Position numbers and translations under genes: made by a program. Below, in pieces: positions 50,666 through 58,208 of a stretch of 64,000 nt of DNA (positions are counted from its first letter, which is position 1; each line of letters opens with the position of its first letter). The notes below the pieces were generated by a model that was not told the DNA's origin, made no database searches, and saw only the letters and a list, made by a program, of their open reading frames with translations. Source of the stretch: Actinomadura madurae (GTDB taxonomy: Bacteria > Actinomycetota > Actinomycetes > Streptosporangiales > Streptosporangiaceae); contig NZ_FOVH01000009.1 in assembly GCF_900115095.1 (NCBI RefSeq), positions 248,001 through 312,000 of the forward strand, read 5' to 3'.

Positions 50666-53035
50666 TCAGCCGGTCCGCTCGCGGACGAGGGCGGCCAGGT
50701 CCATGCGGGCGAGGGCCCGCAGGCCGGGGCGCTGCGCCAGCCAGGCGACGGCGATCACGATGAGCGCGGACCAGGCGAAGGTGGCGGGCCGGATGTCGGT
50801 GCGGAACGCCATCAGGTCGCTGTTGAAGGCGCCGAGGAACGCGCCGGTGGCGAGCCGCCCGGCGATCAGGCCGGGGACGGCGCCGGCGGCCACGACGAGG
50901 AGGTTCTCCGCGGTGACGAGCCGGGCGAGCCGCCTGCGGCCGACGCCGGAGGCGCGCAGGGTCGCCAGTTCGGTGCCGCGTTCGGCGAGGTTGACCGACA
51001 GGGTGGCGAACAGGACGGTGAAGGCGAGCAGGCCGCCGAAGACGAGCATGACGGCGACGAACACGTAGAACAGGTCCATGTAGTCGTCCATGGTCTGCTC
51101 GAGCGCCCGGGCGTCGGTGTAGGCGAGGACACCGGGCCGCGCCGACAGGGCGCGTTCGACGGCGGCGCGGTCGGCGCCGGGGTCGAACCGGACGAGGACG
51201 GTGCCGGGTCCGGCTGCCGGCGCCCACGCGGCGACCTGGCCGAGGGTGGCGTAGGCGCGGGTGCCGAGCGGCTCGTCGACGAATCCGGCGACGGTGGTGG
51301 TGACGGTGCGGCCGTCGCCGAGGCGGAGGCCGACGCGGTCGCCGGTGTCCAGGCCGAGCCTGTCCTTCAGGGCCGCGCCGATGAGGGCGCCCTCGCCGGG
51401 CAGGGTCCGCTCGCCGCCGCCGGGGGTGAGGAACCGGTGCATGCGGGTGCGGGCGGGCAGCCCGACGACGGTGGTGGAGTACTCCCGGCCGCCCGCGGTG
51501 ATCGTGACGGGGACGTGGGCGGACGGTTCGGCGGCGCGCACGCCCTTCGTCCCGGCCAGGGCCTTGAGCGTGGCGGCGTCGGCGGGGCGTGCGAGGGTGA
51601 GTTCGGCGTCCTGCCGCTGGACCTGGTCGAACTGCCGGGAGACGGTCGCCCGGGAGGAGTCGAGCATCCCCCAGGAGACCAGGATCAGGACGAGCGCGAG
51701 GACGACGCCGGCCATCGTGTAGAGGGTGCGGCGGAGCTGGCGGGTGGGTCCGCGCAGCACCAGCCACGCGCCGGCGGGCAGCCGTCCCGCGGCGGGGACG
51801 GATCGCTGGAGCCGGGCGAGGAGCCCGCCGCCGCGGGTGGAGGGGACGGTGCCGCGCATCGCCTCGGCGGGCGGGACGCGCGCGGCCGACGCCGCGGGGG
51901 CCAGGGCTGCGAGGGCGCCGGCGGCCACGCCGAACGCCAGGCCGGCCGCCACGGTGGACGCGCGGATCGACACCAGCGTCTCACGCAGGCCGATCGCGTC
52001 CGCGTACATGCGGGTGACGGTCCCGGCGAGCAGGAGCCCGGCGGCGACGCCGAGGACGGAGCCGGCGAGCCCGACGGCGACCCCGGTGGCCAGGTAGTGC
52101 GCGACGAGCGTCCGGCGGCGGAACCCGCTGGCGCGCAGCGTCCCGATGACGACGCGGTCGCGTGCGACGCGGCGGGTCAGCACGACGTAGACGGCGACGC
52201 CGGCGGCGGCGAGGAACATCATCGGGAACATGACGGCCAGTTCGGAGAACCCCTTGATGTCCTCGGTGAGGGTGGCGTTGCTGGGCTGCTCGGCACGGGT
52301 GAGTGCCGCCCCCGCGCCGTGGCCGCGGGCGGCGGCGGACAGGGCGGCGTCGAGCCGGGCGGCGTCGCGGCGCCCGGCGCCGGTGTAGAACACCGCGACC
52401 TGGTTGGGGGCCGCGGTGCCGGCGATCCGGCGGGCCAGCGGCTCGGGCACGAACAGGACGCCGAACGATCCGGGCGCGGGCAGCACGTTCTGGCGGTCGG
52501 CGGCGGGCCACAGGTACTCGGGTGAGGACGCGGTGCCGCGCACGCCGAGGTTCCGCCAGGCGCGCCCGTCCCACACGGCCACCTCGGAGCCGGGCTCGAG
52601 GCGGGCGTGGTCGGCGAGGTGCTTCTCGGCGAGGACGCCCGCGGGGGCGGCGGGGTCGAGGTAGCGGCCGTCGAGGACCTTCACCCGGTTGACGGCGGGC
52701 TGCGCGGTGGCGGGGAGCCCGACGACGCGCCCGACGAGGGTGGCGCCGTCCGGCATGCGCAGCGGGACGTCGGCGACGGTCCGGGCGGTGACGGCTTGGA
52801 CGCCGGGGCGGGCCCCGGCCCGCGCGGCGATCGCGGCGGTGTCGCCGCCGGTGACGGTGAGGTCGGCGAACCGGTACTTCCCGAAGAGCGCCTCGTACCC
52901 GGTGTCCAGGTTCCGGTAGGCGTCGTAGGAGGCGCCGAACAGGGCGACGCCGAGCATCACCAGCACCGCCGCCGACACCAGCTGGGCGGGGCGGCGGCGC
53001 AGGTCGCGGCGGAGCTTGACGGTGAGGGTGCTCAC
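50666..53035 (-). CDS. FtsX-type ABC exporter permease
   Basis: The 789-residue permease has two FtsX modules, each with a cluster of three membrane helices, and large extracytoplasmic loops, as in MacB/LolC-type exporters. It has an N-terminal helix (RPAQLVSAAVLVMLGVALFG). FtsX-domain helices lie at about 230-370, a repeat follows after about 460, and the C-terminal domain has TLRASGVGRRRLARLVT. GTG 53035 overlaps the ATPase stop by 4 bp. It exports lipids, peptides or drugs; the substrate is unknown. A TetR gene is immediately upstream of the ATPase. Confidence 0.9.
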   Translation of the reverse strand: MSTLTVKLRRDLRRRPAQLVSAAVLVMLGVALFGASYDAYRNLDTGYEALFGKYRFADLTVTGGDTAAIAARAGARPGVQAVTARTVADVPLRMPDGATLVGRVVGLPATAQPAVNRVKVLDGRYLDPAAPAGVLAEKHLADHARLEPGSEVAVWDGRAWRNLGVRGTASSPEYLWPAADRQNVLPAPGSFGVLFVPEPLARRIAGTAAPNQVAVFYTGAGRRDAARLDAALSAAARGHGAGAALTRAEQPSNATLTEDIKGFSELAVMFPMMFLAAAGVAVYVVLTRRVARDRVVIGTLRASGFRRRTLVAHYLATGVAVGLAGSVLGVAAGLLLAGTVTRMYADAIGLRETLVSIRASTVAAGLAFGVAAGALAALAPAASAARVPPAEAMRGTVPSTRGGGLLARLQRSVPAAGRLPAGAWLVLRGPTRQLRRTLYTMAGVVLALVLILVSWGMLDSSRATVSRQFDQVQRQDAELTLARPADAATLKALAGTKGVRAAEPSAHVPVTITAGGREYSTTVVGLPARTRMHRFLTPGGGERTLPGEGALIGAALKDRLGLDTGDRVGLRLGDGRTVTTTVAGFVDEPLGTRAYATLGQVAAWAPAAGPGTVLVRFDPGADRAAVERALSARPGVLAYTDARALEQTMDDYMDLFYVFVAVMLVFGGLLAFTVLFATLSVNLAERGTELATLRASGVGRRRLARLVTAENLLVVAAGAVPGLIAGRLATGAFLGAFNSDLMAFRTDIRPATFAWSALIVIAVAWLAQRPGLRALARMDLAALVRERTG

Positions 53036-53799
53036 CACGTCACCTCGTCGGCGGTGGCGGGGGAGGCCTGCGCGGTGACGTCGACGACGGCGCCGGAGCG
53101 CATCCGGATCGTGCGGTGCGCGAGGGCGGCTATCGCGGCGTTGTGGGTGACGACCAGGACCGTGCGGCCCCGCCGGTTGAGGTCCTGCAGGACGCGCAGG
53201 ACGCCGCGTCCGGTCTCCAGGTCCAGCGCGCCGGTGGGCTCGTCGCACAGCAGCAGCGCGGGGTCCTTGGCGATGGCGCGGGCGATGGCGACGCGCTGCT
53301 GCTCGCCGCCCGACAGCTGCGCCGGGAAGTGGCCGGCGCGCTCGGCGAGCCCGACGGCCGCGAGCGCGGCCCGCGACCGCTCCCGGTCGCCGCGGCCGGT
53401 CAGCTCGGCGACCAGCCGGACGTTCTCCAGCGCGGTCAGCGACGGAACGAGGTTGAAGAACTGGAAGACGAACCCGACGGTGTCGCGCCGGTAGGCGGTG
53501 CGGGCGTCCTCGCCGAGGCCGGTGATGTCGCGGCCGCCGGCGATGACCTCGCCCGCGGTGGCGGGCTCGATCCCGCCGATGAGGTTGAGCAGGGTCGTCT
53601 TGCCCGATCCGGAGGGTCCGAGCAGGACGGCGAACTCGCCCCGCCGCACCTCCAGGTCCACGTCCCTGAGCGCGTGGACCTCGGCCGGGCCGGTGCCGTA
53701 GGTCTTGCGCGCCCCGCGCAGCAGCACCGCGGGCGGCGGCTCGCCGTGCCCGCCGCGGTCGTCCTGGACGGCCGCCCGCTCATGGCCGTGTCGCGTCAT
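53032..53799 (-). CDS. LolD/MacB-type ABC ATPase
   Basis: The 255-residue ATPase has Walker A GPSGSGKTT, the LolD-type segment FVFQFFNLVPSLTALENV, the signature LSGGEQQRVAIARAI, Walker B LLLCDEPTGALD and VTHN. It powers the FtsX permease. The ATG at 53799 is preceded by AAGGAGGCGGCG, whose bases also code the end of the TetR gene, which overlaps by 20 bp. Confidence 0.93.
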   Translation of the reverse strand: MTRHGHERAAVQDDRGGHGEPPPAVLLRGARKTYGTGPAEVHALRDVDLEVRRGEFAVLLGPSGSGKTTLLNLIGGIEPATAGEVIAGGRDITGLGEDARTAYRRDTVGFVFQFFNLVPSLTALENVRLVAELTGRGDRERSRAALAAVGLAERAGHFPAQLSGGEQQRVAIARAIAKDPALLLCDEPTGALDLETGRGVLRVLQDLNRRGRTVLVVTHNAAIAALAHRTIRMRSGAVVDVTAQASPATADEVTW

Positions 53800-54481
53800 C
53801 GCCGCCTCCTTCGTCGTCGTCTTTGTTGTCGTCTTTGTTGTCGTCTTTGTTGTCGTCTTCGTGGTGGTCTTCGCCGTCGCCGGGCCCGGGCACGGTGGCC
53901 GGTGCGGCGGGCGGCCGGAGCAGCGCCGTCAGCCCGGCGATCGACGCGCCGGCGTCGGTGCGGGGGGCGATCAGCGCGTGCAGGAGCAGCCCGTCGATGA
54001 GCGCGGTGAGCACGACCGCGAGGGCGGCGGGGTCGGCGTCGGCGCGCAGCAGCCCGGCCGCCCTGTCCTCGGTGAGCCGGGAGGCCAGCAGGTCCCGGAA
54101 CACGCGGATCTGCCGCTCGCTCTCGGCGCGCAGCTCGCCGTCGCGGAGGCCGTGCATGAGCGCTTCCATGACGACGCGCCGGCCGGGGGTGTCGGCGGTG
54201 CGGCCGGTGAGGTCCCGGACGGCCTCGGTGACGCCGTCCAGGACGTCGCGTGCCCTCAGGATCGCCTCGACGGGGCCTTCCAGCTCCTGCTCCACGGCGT
54301 GCATGACCGCGGCCCGGCGCAGCGCGCCGACCGACCCGAAGTAGTAGTGCACGAGGGCGTTGTTGGCCTGTGCCCGGTCCGCCACCACCCGCGAGGTGAC
54401 GGCGGCCCAGCCGCTCTCGGCCATCACCGCGACGGCCGCCTCCAGCAGCCGCAGCCGCGTCGGCACCGCGTCGTCCGCCAT
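53780..54481 (-). CDS. TetR family regulator with acidic repeat tail
   Basis: The 233-residue repressor has an N-terminal HTH (about 10-55: VTSRVVADRAQANNALVHYYFGS) and a helical ligand-binding domain. The last 40 residues are a hydrophilic, disordered-looking tail containing Asp-Asp-Asn-Lys repeats. It probably controls its own promoter and the following ATPase/FtsX genes. A palindrome lies at 54500-54539, just upstream. The ligand is likely a drug or envelope signal, but that is inference. Confidence 0.88.
   Translation of the reverse strand: MADDAVPTRLRLLEAAVAVMAESGWAAVTSRVVADRAQANNALVHYYFGSVGALRRAAVMHAVEQELEGPVEAILRARDVLDGVTEAVRDLTGRTADTPGRRVVMEALMHGLRDGELRAESERQIRVFRDLLASRLTEDRAAGLLRADADPAALAVVLTALIDGLLLHALIAPRTDAGASIAGLTALLRPPAAPATVPGPGDGEDHHEDDNKDDNKDDNKDDDEGGGDDATRP
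53816..53861 (-). repeat. 12-bp tandem repeat in the TetR tail
   Basis: Three full copies of GTCGTCTTTGTT (plus strand) at 53816-53851 continue as a partial fourth. On the coding strand they read Asn-Lys-Asp-Asp. The copy number of such repeats can vary between strains. Confidence 0.88.
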
Positions 54482-54499
54482 GTCCGCTCCCCCCGGATC

Positions 54500-54539
54500 A
54501 CCGTTTTGGTCACTCGCTTAAAGCGACTGCCCAAACGGT
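54500..54539. promoter_or_regulatory. Palindrome upstream of the TetR gene
   Basis: TCGCTT-A-AAGCGA (54514-54526) is a perfect inner palindrome, enclosed by ACCGTTTTGG and CCAAACGGT (one base length difference). Both arms lie symmetrically about position 54520, in the leader of the TetR gene, fitting autorepression. Confidence 0.6.
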
Positions 54540-54623
54540 AGACCGGATCTTTGCAGTATGCAAACGTCAGGTCTGCGAAACGCCCCCGGGCTGGGCCTCG
54601 GGGGCGGAGATGAGGGTGCGGGG

Positions 54624-54654
54624 CCGTCCCCGCGGGCGGCTCACGCGGGGACGG
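54624..54654 (-). terminator. Terminator after the ABC permease
   Basis: CCGTCCCCGCG pairs with CGCGGGGACGG across a 9-nt loop, 12 bp beyond the permease stop. A perfect 11-bp GC stem without U-run. Confidence 0.7.
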
Positions 54655-54665
54655 TCCGGCCGGTG

Positions 54666-55499
54666 TCAGGCGTCGCGGCGTTTGAGGAGGAACGCGGCGA
54701 GGGCGAGCAGCGCGACGGTCCACAGGGTGAACACGCCGTAGCCCTGCCAGGGGGTGAGCAGGTCGTCGGGGCCCTGGTGGGCCTTGGCGATCAGGGTGCC
54801 GGCCTCGGAGGGCAGGTAGGCGTGGACGTGCTCGCCGATGCTGCCGGGGAGCAGCGCCGCGAGCGGCGCCAGCACGAGGACGAAGCCGATCACGCCGGTG
54901 ATACCGCCGGCGGAGTGCCGCACGATCGCGCCGATCGCCAGCGCGAACAGCCCGAGCATGGCCAGGTAGAGGCCGCCGCCGATGACGGCGCGCAGCACGC
55001 CCTCGTCACCGAGGGACACCTCGACCTTGCTGCCGAGGAAGGCGGCGCCGATGAAGAACGACACGAACGACACGGCGATGCCGAGGACGAGGACGACCAG
55101 GGAGAACACCAGGGCCTTGGCCCACAGCATCGGCAGCCGCCGCGGCACGGCGAGCAGGCTGGCGCGGATCATGCCGGTGGAGTACTCGGAGGCGATCACC
55201 AGGACGCCGAGGACGCAGACGGTGAGCTGGCTGAGGAAGAACCCGCTGCCGAGGATCATGCTGACCGGGTCGGCGGTGACCTGGGCGCGGTCGCCGGGCT
55301 GCATGTCGTCCCACTGCGCGACGGTGAGCCCGACGAACAGCGCGGTGAACCCGAGGTCGAGGATGACGAGCAGGATCAGCGACCACAGCGTGGACCGGAC
55401 CGTGCGGATCTTCGTCCATTCGGCGATGAGGAGCCGCCCGAAGCCGGGCCGGGGGTGGGCCTGGGCGCCCGCGGCGGGCTCGGTGGTGGCCGTGGTCAT
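54666..55499 (-). CDS. ABC-2 permease (DrrB-like)
   Basis: The 277-residue permease has six hydrophobic segments. It shares AEWTKIRTVRSTLWS and EYSTGMIRASLLAVPRRLPM with the permeases at 344 and 1780. The extracytoplasmic loop after TM1 is short, unlike the permease at 344. ATG 55499 overlaps the ATPase stop by 4 bp. With the ATPase it forms an exporter; the substrate is unknown. Confidence 0.9.
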   Translation of the reverse strand: MTTATTEPAAGAQAHPRPGFGRLLIAEWTKIRTVRSTLWSLILLVILDLGFTALFVGLTVAQWDDMQPGDRAQVTADPVSMILGSGFFLSQLTVCVLGVLVIASEYSTGMIRASLLAVPRRLPMLWAKALVFSLVVLVLGIAVSFVSFFIGAAFLGSKVEVSLGDEGVLRAVIGGGLYLAMLGLFALAIGAIVRHSAGGITGVIGFVLVLAPLAALLPGSIGEHVHAYLPSEAGTLIAKAHQGPDDLLTPWQGYGVFTLWTVALLALAAFLLKRRDA

Positions 55500-56500
55500 C
55501 GGGACTCCCCCTCCTCGGCGGGGACGGGCGGCGCTTCGGGGACGGCTCCGGGCGGGGCCGCGGGAACGGCCGCGGGGGCCGCCGCGGGAGCGGTGCCGCC
55601 GGCCGCGCCGTACTCGACGCTCTCGCGGGTCAGCTCCATGAACGCCGCCTCCAGGGAGCCGCGGCTCGGGGTGAGCTCGTGCAGGACGATGCCCTCGGCG
55701 GCGGCGAGTTCCCCGACGCGCGGCGCCTCCATGTGGGTGACGGTGATCAGGTCGCCCTCGCCCGGGGCGACCTTGCCGCCCTCGGCCGCGACGGCGTCGG
55801 CGAGCCGCCCGGCCTCGGGGCTGCGGACGGTCACGGTCTTCTCGGTCGAGCGCTCGATGAACTCCTCGGTGGAGCAGTCGGCGATCAGCCGGCCGCGGCC
55901 GATGACGATGAGGTGCTCGGCGGTGACGGCCATCTCGTTCATGAGGTGGCTGGAGACGAACACGGTGCGGCCCTCGGCGGCGAGGTGCTGCATGAGGGTG
56001 CGGATCCAGACGATCCCCTCGGGGTCGAGGCCGTTGACGGGCTCGTCCAGGACGAGCACGGACGGGTCGCCGAGCAGGGCGGCGGCGATGCCGAGCCGCT
56101 GCCCCATGCCGAGGGAGAAGCCGCCGGCGCGCTTGCGGGCGACACCGGTGAGCCCGACGAGCTCGACGACCTCGTCGACGCGCTTCTTGCCGATGCCCTG
56201 CGTCTGCGCCAGGCACAGCAGGTGGTTGTAGGCGCTGCGGCCGGTGTGCACGGCGCGGGCCTCCAGCAGCGCGCCGACGACGCGCAGCGGGGCGTTCAGG
56301 TCGCGGTAGTGGCGGCCCTGGATGCGGGCGTCGCCGCGGTCGGGGCGGTCCAGGCCGAGCAGCAGCCGCATGGTGGTCGACTTCCCGGCGCCGTTCGGGC
56401 CCAGGAACCCGGTGACCCGCCCGGGTATGACCGTGAACGACAGGTCGTCCACGGCGGTCTTGTCGCCGTAGCGCTTGGTGAGGTTCTCCGCCTCGATCAT
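55496..56500 (-). CDS. ABC transporter ATPase (DrrA-like)
   Basis: The 334-residue ATPase has Walker A GPNGAGKST (about 36-44), FSLGMGQRLGIAAALLG in place of the LSGG signature, Walker B VLVLDEPVNGLDPEG and VSSHLMNE. The C-terminal regulatory tail ends in an Ala/Pro-rich 30-residue region. It resembles the fragment at 1-347 (GRGRLIAD and the SLEAAFMELT tail). ATG 56500 is preceded by GGAAGAGGGC. An exporter of drugs, antibiotics or lipids is likely. Confidence 0.92.
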   Translation of the reverse strand: MIEAENLTKRYGDKTAVDDLSFTVIPGRVTGFLGPNGAGKSTTMRLLLGLDRPDRGDARIQGRHYRDLNAPLRVVGALLEARAVHTGRSAYNHLLCLAQTQGIGKKRVDEVVELVGLTGVARKRAGGFSLGMGQRLGIAAALLGDPSVLVLDEPVNGLDPEGIVWIRTLMQHLAAEGRTVFVSSHLMNEMAVTAEHLIVIGRGRLIADCSTEEFIERSTEKTVTVRSPEAGRLADAVAAEGGKVAPGEGDLITVTHMEAPRVGELAAAEGIVLHELTPSRGSLEAAFMELTRESVEYGAAGGTAPAAAPAAVPAAPPGAVPEAPPVPAEEGESR

Positions 56501-56615
56501 GCCCTCTTCCCAGGCTCGTCCGTCACGAATACAGGTGATCGCGATCACACTAGCGCGGGGCGGTGCGGGCGCGGATCCTCCTGCAAGCCGATCCGTCTCC
56601 GCCTCCGGCATGAGG

Positions 56616-56672
56616 CCGGAAAGGCGAGACGCCCTCCACGCGGCGGGGAGGGCGTCTCGTCCGGCTTTCCGG
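56616..56672 (-). terminator. Terminator of the PH-like gene
   Basis: CGAGACGCCCTCC (56625-56637) pairs perfectly with GGAGGGCGTCTCG (56647-56659), enclosed by a further CCGGAAAG/CTTTCCGG pair. It lies just after the leftward gene at 56679. Confidence 0.8.
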
Positions 56673-56678
56673 GCGGGG

Positions 56679-57041
56679 TCAGGACGCGGTGACGCCGTCG
56701 GCGGCGTTGACGTCCTTGTGGAACCGCTTGTGGACGTACAGGCGCTCGCCGAGCGTCTCGCACCGCCACCACAGGCCGCTCGGGGGGCCGATGCGGGTGT
56801 TGCGCGGCAGTTCGCGCAGGACCTCGTTGACGGGGGTCATGCGCATCCGCCCGGACCGGCACACCAGGATGCGGCGGTCGGTGACCACGACGACCCGGTA
56901 GGCGTTGCTGAAGATGATGATCCAGTACGAGATCAGGGCGAAGTACTGGCTCGTCGTCTGGGCGCCGAACACCGCCTGGATGTTCTCGCCCGGCTGCAGG
57001 ACGTGGGCCGCGTTGGCGCGCATCTTGTCGCGGATGGCCAC
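56679..57041 (-). CDS. PH-like domain membrane-associated protein
   Basis: This protein has about 120 residues. A hydrophobic stretch (YFALISYWIIIFSNAYRVVVVTDRRILV, about 35-62) sits next to a compact beta domain resembling bacterial PH-like domains. Conserved-looking positions are LQPGENIQAVFGAQT, DRRILVCR and VHKRFHKDV. The GTG start at 57041 is preferred: GAAAGG lies about 8 nt upstream and the protein then begins AIRDKMRANAAHVL. ATG 57068 would add nine residues and has no ribosome binding site. The function is unknown. Confidence 0.7.
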   Translation of the reverse strand: MAIRDKMRANAAHVLQPGENIQAVFGAQTTSQYFALISYWIIIFSNAYRVVVVTDRRILVCRSGRMRMTPVNEVLRELPRNTRIGPPSGLWWRCETLGERLYVHKRFHKDVNAADGVTAS

Positions 57042-57193
57042 GGTCGGGACCTTTCTCGGGGTAAACATGGGGGTGCCCGGCTCCCACGGTCTCATGGCGG
57101 CCGGGCGTCCCCGATTGTCGCATCGGATCGTGGCGGCCCGTGCCGGTTTCGCATCATCGGCGAACTTCGGGGCTGGACAGACGGATCCCCCGT

Positions 57194-57212
57194 TATTGAC
57201 CGTCTGTCAATA
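57194..57212. promoter_or_regulatory. TetR-type operator before the DUF2236 gene
   Basis: TATTGAC-N5-GTCAATA is a perfect 7-bp inverted repeat 46 bp upstream of the DUF2236 GTG. It resembles TetR-family sites in actinobacteria. No TetR gene is adjacent. Confidence 0.55.
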
Positions 57213-57257
57213 GGTGCGGGAGGATGGCGGGGCAGGCTCCGACCCCCGGGAGGTTCC

Positions 57258-58157
57258 GTGCCCGCCACACCCCGCATCCCGACCGAGCGCCCCGCCGCCC
57301 GTCCCGGCGCGGGGTCCCCCGGCGAGGCCGGGGACCGGCTCGCCGGCCTGCTCGCCGACCGGGACGTGCTGCGGGCGCTGGCGTCCGAGCCGCTCGTCGG
57401 CCTCGCCGCCGGGCGGGCCCTGCTGATGCAGCTGGCGCATCCGGCCGTGGCGCGCGGCGTCGCCGAGCACAGCGACTTCGCCGACCGCCCCCTCGCCCGC
57501 CTGTTCGGCACGCTCGACTTCCTGCTGATCACCACCTACGGGACGCCGGAGCAGGTGGCGCGGGTCGCGGCGAAGGTCCGCGGCATCCACACCACCGTCC
57601 GCGGCGACGGCTACACCGGCGACGACCCCGGCCTGCAGCTGTGGGTCAACGCGACCCTCATCGACTCGGCCCTGCACGTCCACGAGCGCCTCATGCGCGG
57701 CGGCGGCGACCCCGGCTTCGCCGAGGCCTACTACCGCCAGGCAAGGATCGTCGCCGACGTCCTCGGCTGCCCGCTGGAGTCGCAGCCGCCGGACCTGGCC
57801 GCGTTCCGCGCCTACATGGCCGAGACGCTCGCGGCACTGGAGGTCACCGGCACCGCCAGGGAGGTCGCCGCCGCCGTCCTGTGGCCGCGGCGGCTGCGCC
57901 CCCTGTTCCCCGCGCTCGCCGTGTTCCGCCTGGTCACCGCCGCCCTCCTCCCGGAGGAGCTGCGCGAAGGGTTCGGGCTGCCGTGGACCCCGGCCCGCCG
58001 CCGCGCGGCCGGGGCGCTGCTGCGGACGGCCGCGCTCACCCACCGGCTGACGCCCCGCCCGCTGCGGCGCCCGCCCGAGCCGCTGCTGGTGCGCCTGGCG
58101 GCCTACCGCGTCGACCGCACCCTGTCGGCCCGCCGGGCCCGGCGCCGCGCGGGCTGA
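57258..58157 (+). CDS. DUF2236 (MpaB-like) oxygenase family protein
   Basis: The 299-residue protein matches DUF2236/oxygenase MpaB. Recognisable features are LLMQLAHPAVARGVAEHSDF, LFGTLDFLLITTYG, VRGIHTTVRG and LWVNATLIDSALHVHERL. Related proteins (latex-clearing protein) bind heme b through a His-rich core. The GTG start has GGGAGG upstream, and a TetR-type palindrome lies before it. Its substrate is not known. Confidence 0.85.
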   Translation: MPATPRIPTERPAARPGAGSPGEAGDRLAGLLADRDVLRALASEPLVGLAAGRALLMQLAHPAVARGVAEHSDFADRPLARLFGTLDFLLITTYGTPEQVARVAAKVRGIHTTVRGDGYTGDDPGLQLWVNATLIDSALHVHERLMRGGGDPGFAEAYYRQARIVADVLGCPLESQPPDLAAFRAYMAETLAALEVTGTAREVAAAVLWPRRLRPLFPALAVFRLVTAALLPEELREGFGLPWTPARRRAAGALLRTAALTHRLTPRPLRRPPEPLLVRLAAYRVDRTLSARRARRRAG

Positions 58158-58208
58158 CCGCCCCGGCGGCACCGGCCGCGGCGGCGCCGGCCGCACGCCG
58201 GACGCGTT

